A stretch of 64,000 bases of DNA from Erythroxylum novogranatense (Eukaryota > Streptophyta > Magnoliopsida > Malpighiales > Erythroxylaceae): positions 12,899,460-12,963,459 of the forward strand of contig CM057233.1 of assembly GCA_029891385.1 (NCBI GenBank). Reading direction: 5' to 3'. Under the pieces are notes generated by a model that saw only the letters and a list, made by a program, of their open reading frames with translations, did no database searches and was not told the origin of the DNA. This document shows, piece by piece, positions 55,606 through 64,000 of the stretch. The position numbers and the translations under genes were made by a program. Positions within the stretch are counted from its first letter, which is position 1, and every line of letters begins with the position of its first letter.

Positions 55606-56573
55606 AAGAAGAGTGTGACTACTGCTGAGGAAGTTAGTCAAGAGAAGGATACTATGGATGCTGCTCAAAAAGAAAAGCAAATTGAGTATAACATAGTTTA
55701 GGATACTCCCATTGTTTTTCAACAAGAGGAACCAACGGAGCTTAGCTTGGTTCACTCTATTCCCCTCATTGATCAACAAGAGGCATCAACATATTTAATC
55801 TTGGTACAGGTACCACAGGAAATATCTAATGAACCTAGTCTGGTTATATACAACTATTCTGAATTTTTTAGAAAAGAAAAGTTGGAGATCAGACTGGTTG
55901 AAATTGTGAAGAACAGGAGTACCTCAATTGCCATCTGTGATCAACCAAGAAGGATTGTGAAGGCTGTCCTACAACCTATTTCGATAAATAGTGGGATATG
56001 GCATCTACTGAGTGATGATGAAAAGAATTTTTATGATGTTTTGAGGGATGTTGCCACAAAGCCATACCCTACAAAAATGTCCAGACAACCATACACTATT
56101 TATCCAATCACAGAGAAGACGGTGGTAAAAGTTGTACCGGACATTCAGCCTAGATATCCTTTAGATCTGAATAAGGGGAAGATGAAGCTATATCCTGAAG
56201 GATTCAGTGATGATCTGTCTGAAGATCAAATTGAAGATGAAGTGCGACGAATTGATGAAGCATGTGCTTCAAAAGAGAAATCTGATGGAGCTGGTTGTAG
56301 TTTTGCCGATAAGAATGAATAATGTCCAGTAGGGGGAAGACTGATTACAGGGACGTTTATTGAATACCTTGTTCAGACAGTAATGTGTATTAGACCACTA
56401 TCTAATACACTGTCTATTGAAGTTGAAGTCATACCCCTGCAAGGAAGACAGTTGCTCATGCTACCTACTCCTTATGATTTAGATCTTCCGGAGCCTAATC
56501 TATCCGTTCATCCACCAATTTTTGAGGTTGTTAAAGATTACATTCCATCCTCTGACGCATATGCTACTATTAT
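55606..56573 (+). pseudogene. Extra 3' ORF of copia element 2, second part up to insertion E
   Basis: In frame with the first part. Stops are at 55603, about 55699 and 56320 (TAA). The open stretch 55747-56322 holds VIYNYSEFFRKEKLEIRL, VQP-like ISINSGIWHLL and IQPRYPLDLNKGK, all matched in element 1 (305-814, minus). After the TAA the frame goes on (56383 onward, VVKDYIPSSDAYAT) until LTR E enters. Confidence 0.75.
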
Positions 56574-57477
56574 TGTTAGGACCCGATCCGGAAACCGGAT
56601 CCCAACCTAAGGAACAAAACACGGAGGAGAAAAACATAACGAAAAGCGAAGCACAAACAAAGGGAAGGCAAAAATACAATAAAAAATGAGTCGAAATCGA
56701 ATAACAAAGACAAAGCAATACGAAAGGGGATACGAAATCGAAATGAAAGTAAGCACGAATCGAATCGAATCATAAAGCGGAAACAAACGAAATAATCAAT
56801 CGAACTGAAACAAATTCCGACATCCGTTAGATCAAATACACTTATCGCGTTGGAAACCTAGACTATCCAAATCCGGTATAAATTTTTTTCTTTTTTTTCT
56901 TTTTCTTATAACCATTATTCCTCAAACTCATACAAATCATACAATTTCCCTTTTCTTAGAAATTTTCCTCAATCAAAACTCAATACATACAAACTTCGTA
57001 TACATACAAACAAATCCCAAAAAGCCATCTTTATACTAATTTTTTTGAAAATTTCGACAGCATAACGACTGCATTTGGCCTAACCCAAAACCTGCAAATG
57101 GTAAAATACACTTCTATATTCTCACAAATAGCCAGTGTCATCGGACACCTCATCCGGAATCACAACTCAAACACAAAGCAGTATCTCAAATCATGCTTAT
57201 ATATAATTCCCATTCATAAGCAATATACAAAAACTTAATACAATCAAAACACAACCCAATCATTTATGAATTACACAATTCTCAAAATCACATTCACCAT
57301 ACTCAAATATATACACCAATTCGTAATCCTCATACATTCTGAAATACATGCTCGAAATACATCATAATCACTTACTTACAAAACTTTAATGGCAATTTAA
57401 GCCATTTACAAAACTTGTCCAAAAATCCCAAATACACAATTTACAAATAGAACAAAAGGAACAGACGACTTTAATTT

Positions 57478-57895
57478 CTTTCATCCAATCTCCTGCTCGA
57501 AACCTAGAGATGGGGATGAAAGGGGGGTGAGCTTGACGGCTTAGTGGATAACACATTTATAAATTGAAAAATAAGCAGAAATAATTTTTCATAAACTTTT
57601 TCCAAAAGGCTTATTTTTCAAATTTTCAAACATTTTCATCAAACCTTTCAATTTTTTTTTCAAACTTTTCATAATAAATTCCACATTTCATGTCTAAATT
57701 TTCTCCCATTTTTTCATAAACATGAATGCAATCACATAAAGGCACAAATAACCTAAAATCACAAATCAAACACATAAAACAAGTCAAACGGTTTGGGTCG
57801 GTCCAAAATGGAATTTACTGCACATTTCCTCATAGCTGTCCTGTGCAGCCGTGAACAGAACGTACTACACCTTCCCACATAGCGGTCCAGTGTAG
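57478..57895 (-). other. Conserved stem-loop block, LTR E
   Basis: The 45-nt hairpin is at 57478-57522. Stem-loops are at 57818-57848 (CTGCAC/GTGCAG) and 57865-57895 (CTACAC/GTGTAG), both with intact outer stems. Inner stems are partly decayed by C-to-T/G-to-A changes. Confidence 0.82.
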
Positions 57896-60089
57896 CCGTG
57901 AAGGGAGTTCGAAATCAGAACTCCAGTGTCTCTGCAAGCAAAGGGAGAAGGCTTTAATTTTAAATAGATACAAAGTAATCGACTCACCGAGGACCTAACC
58001 AAACCCACTTAATCACATAATTCACACTTGAAAACGGAATGCCCGTAGGCATATTTCGAAAATCTTAGTATTCATATCAAACACACCAAACAATATGCCA
58101 TTCAGAAATTTTCATAATGCTCATAACAATTCACATTACAATCAAACATCACAAAAGATGTAGTAATTTTGGCAATTACACAAAATCATAACACAAATGA
58201 ACTTTCATTCTTTCAAGTAATGAAGTCCTTAATTTCTCAAATTATTCAAAACTTCAGAATAATAATGAATTCCATAAATTAGCAATTTCTCAACATCATA
58301 GCGAAAGCCTTGAATTTAATCTTTCAAAATCAGTAATTTGCAAATTGGCTTTCTTTATTTTTCGAAAATTCATATATGGCTTATAATTCAAAATACAAAC
58401 ATATTACCCACCTCGAATTAATGCCAGAAACTTGATCCACACTTCAATCTGTGCATTCCTTCTATCTTTCTTCCAATTTAACATCACCTAAGCCATCAAC
58501 ATCCAAATTCAACATCATAATTTGCATAGTTATCAAAATTAACTATAGGAAACCCAAATTCATCACTTTACCAAGCTATCTAAAGCAAGAATTTCGAAAA
58601 TCTCCAAATTTCAAATTTGACCTAAACCGATTCACTCAAATTCAATATCATATTTAACTTAATTTCTCAGATTGAACTTAGAAAATATTAATTCCTCACA
58701 TATTCAAGCTATCTAAATCTCCAATTTTCAAAAACTCCAATTTTCAAAATTGGCCTAAACCAATTTACCCAAATTCAATATCATAAATCACAATTTCTTC
58801 AAAATTGATTTCATATTTCACCAATCCATCATGTTATCTATGATTCTAAACCAATAATTCACAAAATCCCCAAATCACAAATTTTGGCATAAACCCTAAG
58901 AAATTTCCATCCAAAATTAAACATAACCTAAGGCATATACATCAAAATTGGCTTGATAAATCACATACCCATATCATTTTCCATGATTCTCAACTAATAA
59001 TTCACTAAAAACTCAAAACTTAAAAATTTCTCTTACCTCTTTTCTTCTCCAAATTCGAATTTTCATGGCTTGAAAGGAAGTTCTCTTCATTTTCCACCTT
59101 TCTTTCTCTTGAATCAACATGAAAATCCTTCTTGAAACCCCAAAATTTTCGAAATCTCCAAACTTTTTCTTCTTCTTTCTTCTCCACGGCAACACTCTTT
59201 CATTTTCTCTCTTGTTTCTTCTTCTTTTCATCAAAGGGTCGTGCTTCCTCTTACCAAAATGACAACTACTTCTATTTATAGTGCCATGTCAATTAAATAA
59301 GGGCTAAAAGACCAAATTGCCCTTCCACTTAAGCCTAAAGTCTTAATTCTTTCATACTTACTTTCGGATATGATTCGCACTATCAATTTGAAGGAATTTG
59401 TCAAAACTTCCTTCTAGAGAATTGTTCCTATATGTCTCAATTTCATAATGCCACAAGAATCATCCAATTTGGAGCACTACATCGAAAGTTATGCTCAAAA
59501 CATTTCAGATATGTTCATATTCTAACACATTCTCCAGCACGTTATTTCAATCCAGAAATTGACATTCTTAATCCCAAAATTGACATTTGATGTCTTCATA
59601 ACAATTGTATCTCTATTTCTCAAGTTTAATTCAAATAAAGAATCGCCTCATTTCGATTACAAGAGAAAAAGTTATGCCCGATATACTTTCAGATGTTCTT
59701 AATCCAAAACTGCACACTAATCCGAATTTCCATTCATAAATTGAAAATCTTAGGGGTAAAATTGAAATTCACTTTCTTCATATGACTTGTAGCCCCATAT
59801 CTTAATTTTGTTTTACCTTAAGAATCACTTCAATCGGATCATCACAGATAGAGAATTTCTAAAAATACAGAACCATGTTCAGAAAATAGTCTAACTCACT
59901 TTGATTAAATTAATCACCCTTAATTTAATCTCATAAATTAACAAATTTTCCATAAAATGAAACTCATTGTCTTAGGAATCCAACGCTTCAAAAATCAACT
60001 CAATCGGATGTCGGACGGAAAAGATATAAGCAAAAGATTGCATAAGGGTAGGATTTGAAAAAAAGAAGCAACAATTAAAGCAAGCAAAA

Positions 60090-60268
60090 ACGACGTCGTA
60101 TGGAGCTGCGCTAGCAGAAAGGAATGAAACGACGTCGTCGCAGAGGAAAGAAGAAACGCTTAAACGTCATCGGAGCGAGGCGGAATGCCCGCGTTTGGGC
60201 GAGCGAGGGCGAGCTCGCCCTTGCGAGGGCGCTCGCAAGGCGAGTCGCCCTCGAGAGAGGGCGCCTGA
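60090..60268. repeat. GC-rich self-complementary tract in LTR E
   Basis: Two copies of AACGACGTCGT (about 60090 and 60128) are followed by CGAGGGCGAGC/GCTCGCCC words as in LTR D but in different number and order. Confidence 0.88.
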
Positions 60269-61290
60269 ACCAAAACTTTTCTTTTTCTTTTTCTTTTAAC
60301 ATAAATAAATCCCAATTTTCAAAATTCCTAACTCTTGATCCCGAACTCCAAATATGACAAATTTGATCTCTATGGAAAGCTTGAAGGAATCTCTTCAACT
60401 TCCATGTAGAACTCAAAGATCAATTTCATCTCTAATGTGATCAAATTTCTAATCAAAGATTATCTCCATTTTAATTATGCCCTAAGCCATATCTCAACTT
60501 TGAAAAATTCTATCTTTCAACTCCAAAATCCAAACACATCATAATTTATATCAATGCGAAAATCAGAAAGTCGCCTACAACTTTCATGGAGGACATAAAG
60601 ATCAATTTGACATCTAAGAAAGTCAATTTTCCAATCAAAAATTCTATCCTCTAATAATCATGCTAAAATCATAACAGAAACTTGTAAAAATCATAACTTA
60701 TTATTCCTTGATCGAAAAATTCCTTACTTTATATAAAAAAAAAGATCAAATCAAACTCTTCAACTTTAATAAAGAACTTACAGGCTAAATCAACCTTTAA
60801 CTAGGTCAATTTTCTAGTCAAAGCTTCAGCAATAGCATAATCAACCTATAACACACCTAAACTTTGACTGATAATAACTTTCACTCCCGATATCGAAAAA
60901 TTGCAAACTTTATGGCGACAGAAAGCTCTTAACTGGAGCTACAAGTTTTAGGAAGACCATTTTCTCCAAATTTTGCCTCAAACAAAAAGTCAACTCTCAA
61001 ATCAACTTTCTATCACTATTTATCCCCAAAAGTCAAACTTTCTAAATTCTTTAAATTTTCACACTTTTTTTTAATTCTTGCTATTTAACTTCATTTCAAT
61101 CAACTCATTCACTTGAACTTTCATAAACTATACAAATCTCTACAATAATCAAAATTATCAAAACCCAATAATTCCTTTATCATGAGTTTCCTCAAACCAT
61201 AAATACTTTTATTTCATAATACATATCTAACACCACTCATTTACTTTCACTTAATATTTCTAAATTTCACTCAAAAATTGGGGTCCAACA

Positions 61291-61455
61291 ACTATTGCGT
61301 TCATAGATCCCTCAGCGGATGATGATCAACTCTCCTCACCGTTTGACTCTCAAGCTGAAATCAACCAATTACGCGGAGAAGTCAAAGAGCTAAAGGAGAT
61401 GATGAATGAGATGAAGGAGATGATGACAAGAATGATGAAGAGTCATCGTCATTGA
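61291..61455 (+). pseudogene. C-terminal end of the extra ORF of element 2, after insertion E
   Basis: About 54 codons ending in a TGA. It starts IAFIDPSADDD and ends in a heptad-like stretch (LRGEVKELKEMMNEMKEMM), a probable short coiled coil with Met/Glu/Lys repeats. Without LTR E it would continue the frame that ends at 56573, so E split this ORF. A coiled coil suggests self-association. That is inference. Confidence 0.75.
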
Positions 61456-61470
61456 TCATTTTTTTATTAT

Positions 61471-61490
61471 AACAAATAGGGGGAGAAGAG
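61471..61490 (+). other. Upstream purine-rich tract, element 2
   Basis: AACAAATAGGGGGAGAAGAG, about 220 bases before the 3' LTR, resembles the real polypurine tract. Just after it, AGAAGAGAATGGAAGG is tandemly repeated (61484-61519). Confidence 0.5.
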
Positions 61491-61697
61491 AATGGAAGGC
61501 AGCAGAAGAGAATGGAAGGAAGCAATCAAAGAGTCTCAAAGGGTGTGATTGAAGGAGTCGAAGAAAAAGAAAGGAGGAAGAAGAAGATTAATGAAGAATT
61601 CAGAAGAACACACAAGAAGATATGTTTTGAAGATAAGTTTTTTTTTCTTTTTATAAACATTGTATTTTTTTCTCTTTGCTGTATATGATTTGTTATC

Positions 61698-61713
61698 ATA
61701 AAAAGGGGGAGAT
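61698..61713 (+). other. Polypurine tract, element 2
   Basis: ATAAAAAGGGGGAGAT directly before the 3' LTR. It primes plus-strand DNA. Confidence 0.88.
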
Positions 61714-62727
61714 TGTTGAGTCAAAATGACTTTACATATATGATTTTGATGAATAACAATGAAGAAAAAAAGGAAGTAAAAAAGCAGACGAAGAATGAGA
61801 ATGAAAATAGAAAGAAAAGCAGACGCAGAAGTTAAAAAAGCAGACGTAGAATGAAAAGCAGACGGAAAAGTAAAAAAGCAGACGCAAAAAAAAGCAGACG
61901 TAGATTGAAAAGCAGAAGAAGAAGTAAAAAAGCAGACACAGATTGAAAAGCAGACGCAGAAGTGAAAAGCAAACGCAGAAACACAGACGCATAAAAACAG
62001 ACGTAGAAACACAGACGCAGAAAAACAAACACAGAATTCAAAAGCAGATGCAAGAGTCAGTTCGAGTTAGTTACAAAACTCAACTGATTAATTGTTTCTT
62101 TCAAGATTTAAGAAACAAGATTTAAGAAAAAAGATTCAAGAAGCAAGAATCAAGAAGCAGTTACAGACGAAGACTATAAATATGAGTCGAAGTCGAAGAT
62201 TGAAAAGTTAGTTGATTTACGTATACGCGAACGAAAAAGCTTGTTTGTGAGATTATTGTGCAAATTAGCTGAGAGCTAGTATTACTGTAACAGAGTTTAA
62301 ACACTCTTGTAAGAAAGTAGTACAGATAGCCTGCAGAGGCTAAGAGTGAAAGAATACTGAGTGTAGAGACTTAAAGAGGCTCGGAAAGAATACTTGTAAA
62401 CATTGAAGAGATAGTAAAATCTCAGAAAGTCTTCTGAGGACTGGACGTAGCCCACGGTTTGGGGTGAACCACTATAAAATTGCTGTGTCGACTTCTCTCT
62501 ACTCTATCTCTCTTTAAGTTCAAAGTTTTGTTATTACTTAGATTTCGAAACAAGTTTTAAAAGTTTTGATTAATTCGAACTTATCGAAGTTTCTGTGAAA
62601 AGAACTTGGTTTTAACAAAACTTTTTTTGAAAGAGTTTTCAAAAAAAGGAGAATACACAATTCAACCCCCCTTCTCGTGTATTCGTTATCGTATTATAAG
62701 CATTGTACTAACATGTGATTCACTTCA
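61714..62727 (+). repeat. 3' LTR of copia element 2
   Basis: 1014 bp, TGTTGAGTCA...CACTTCA. It is 72 bp longer than the 5' LTR, because of extra CAGACG-type units. It is followed by TSD GTAGC at 62728-62732. TATA box at 62175-62182. Confidence 0.95.
61783..62058. repeat. CAGACG minisatellite, 3' LTR of element 2
   Basis: An expanded version of the repeat at 43957-44166. The long open frames over it, rich in Phe, Cys and Val, are by-products of the repeat. Confidence 0.85.
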
Positions 62728-62908
62728 GTAGCAAAGAGTCGGTACATTTCTACCACCTTGTTCTTATGTAAATTATTTTCCTTATATCGTATCATGTCTG
62801 GTTGAAATATGTTGATTTGGTTATGTTGTTTTCGTTGTGTTTTGATTCAGAAAATTTTTTGAAATCTAACATTTTAGGAAAATCTTGCATGCTTTTGTTT
62901 TCGATTCA
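62728..62908 (+). repeat. Repeat R, copy 2, right part (resumes after element 2)
   Basis: Begins with the right GTAGC TSD and runs to about TCGATTCA, which I take as the end of an LTR because a primer-site-like sequence follows. Confidence 0.45.
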
Positions 62909-63098
62909 ATAATTGGTATCAGAATCATTTTATTATGTATGATTTTGGTTCCTATATGTGATGAATGAGTTGGCAATTCAATTTTGCATACTGCATATTT
63001 TTATGTGATAGATATATATATACGTATGTTTTGCTCTTTTGGTTGTCCATAGAATATAATTTTATCTTGTAAGTTATCTTCATTTGGTTTGTAAAAAG
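62909..63098 (+). other. Possible primer binding site and start of an old internal region
   Basis: TGGTATCAGAATC at 62914-62926 matches the initiator tRNA-Met complement for its first ten bases. The sequence then is AT-rich up to repeat S. No ORF. Confidence 0.45.
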
Positions 63099-64000
63099 CG
63101 GGTGGCCTATCATCGTCATGTTGCCTCCTTGGTTTCATTTTTCTATTTTCTTTGATTTTGTATTGTACAAAATTTAGTAATATAGAGGATGGAGCAACCA
63201 TGGATTGAAGAGAAGAATAGGTAATGGTTTCAGTGTATCCTTTGGTGTATTAGTAAAGTTTCGGTTTTATGAAAATCAAAGTGCTGGAATTTTTATTTTA
63301 ACAAAATTTTAGTTTGATGAAATACAGGTGCTAGATTGTTTTTTGAGTGCCGGATTTACTAAAAACTAGTGTTGGAATTCTTGTTTTTATATTGCCAAAG
63401 TTTCGGTTTTGATGAAAAACAAATGTTGGAATTTTTGTTTTCAAGGTGACAAATTTTGGTTTTATGAAAATACCGTTACACATTTTTTACCGAATGGGCT
63501 GAGTCATGTGGATGAAGAGTTCGAAGTGGAAGATCCAAGCCTTGTAATTTTATTTACGTTCTAGGATGGACAATCAAACGTGGCCTATTAGTTCATGAGA
63601 TGAATGGATAAATGGATGCAAATAGCATGTGAAATTATATGATTGTATGCCATTTAGAAAATTACCAACCCTAGGCTTTGCCATGCATTCATTATGTATG
63701 GGATGTTGAAGTTATGTAAACTTGGAAAGCGAGTGTATTAATATGTAACTTAATCTTTTTTAGTTACAGTTTTGTAATGAAAACATTTATTATTAATAAA
63801 ACAAAAGAGTTTGGTTTTTGTGAGTATTATATAACAAGTCCTAAGGTAGCGAGATTCTTTCGTAAGTAGTATATATATAGAGAGAGATATATGGGAAACA
63901 TGTACATTATAAGAATCTAAAATAATGGATTCACAATTTAATAATTAAATTGGCCGCTTAACTATGGTTTAGACTGTAGCATTGCGATTTATCTCATGCA
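63099..64000 (+). repeat. Repeat S, copy 2 (runs off the window)
   Basis: Matches 41151 onward, but without the inverted arm of the foldback. No ORF. The window ends inside it. Confidence 0.6.

Larger units (their letters stand above)
56574..61290 (-). repeat. Solo LTR E of the giant-LTR family
   Basis: 4717 bp, TGTTAGGACCC...TCCAACA. The right flank begins ACTAT (61291-61295) and the left flank has ACTAT at 56566-56570 followed by an extra TAT. The simplest reading is TSD ACTAT plus a 3-bp slippage. The terminal hairpin is at 56574-56607, the acceptor-like site at 57092-57093, the donor-like site at 59035-59036, a TATA box at 59273-59280 and a GC-rich tract at about 60090-60268. Confidence 0.9.
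43881..62727 (+). mobile_element. Ty1/copia LTR retrotransposon, SIRE/Maximus-like, element 2 (complete, with two nested solo LTRs)
   Basis: 5' LTR 43881-44822, 3' LTR 61714-62727, TSD GTAGC at 43876-43880 and 62728-62732. Inside are a PBS, gag, protease, integrase, RT and RNase H, then an extra ORF split by solo LTRs D and E. Removing D (4577 bp) and E (4717 bp) leaves about 9.5 kb, a normal size for this lineage. Stops and frameshifts in pol make it non-autonomous now. Confidence 0.96.

Noticed and set aside
54406..56573. Retroviral envelope gene
   Set aside because: Only the position after pol fits. There is no signal peptide, hydrophobic fusion segment or membrane anchor.
61536..62028. 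Phe/Cys/Val-rich frames that look like membrane proteins (also 43868-44162)
   Set aside because: They are translations of the CAGACG minisatellite on the other strand and vary with unit number.

Overview
This window is plant nuclear DNA made almost entirely of nested LTR retrotransposons. I see no host protein-coding gene, tRNA or rRNA gene. The lineage evidence is two Ty1/copia elements of SIRE/Maximus type (UBN2-like gag, CCHC knuckle, protease-integrase-RT-RNase H order, and an extra ORF after pol) and a family of non-coding elements with Ty3/gypsy-type ends. This points to a flowering plant, probably a eudicot with a repeat-rich genome. I cannot name the species.

Layout. Positions 1-8142: the 5' portion of a decayed copia element on the minus strand (element 1), whose other LTR lies outside the window. 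Positions 8143-9796, 24310-24940, 29390-29928 and 39248-39327: pieces of an older gypsy-type LTR sequence that was split by three insertions, A, B and C. A (9797-24309, minus) is LTR-internal-LTR-internal-LTR. B (24941-29389, plus) is a solo LTR. C (29929-39247, plus) is a complete element. Each has a perfect 5-bp target site duplication. Positions 39328-43880 and 62728-64000: an older, non-coding repeat pair (R and S) that looks like tandem LTR and internal segments. A second copia element (element 2, 43881-62727, plus, TSD GTAGC) sits inside R, and two more solo LTRs of the non-coding family, D (49600-54176, minus) and E (56574-61290, minus), sit inside element 2.

The main discovery candidate is the family formed by A-E. 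Its LTRs are 4.3-4.7 kb (one copy shortened to 3.7 kb), but its internal domain is only 0.58-0.75 kb and holds little more than a tRNA-Met primer site and a polypurine tract. All eight LTR copies carry, at matching places, structures that look like conserved folded nucleic acid: a 31-nt stem-loop, usually present as a tandem pair whose members keep their outer pairing through compensatory A-T/G-C exchange, a roughly 45-nt hairpin a few hundred bases away, and a 34-nt terminal hairpin next to the primer site. A splice-donor-like site is present in seven of eight LTRs, and a matching acceptor-like site in four. Because the family encodes nothing, these structures are good candidates for the cis signals by which it borrows the machinery of an autonomous partner. 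That is inference.

The two copia elements supply the only recognisable proteins, and all are broken. Their extra 3' ORF encodes a protein without visible membrane segments. It diverges much faster between the two copies than their reverse transcriptase does.
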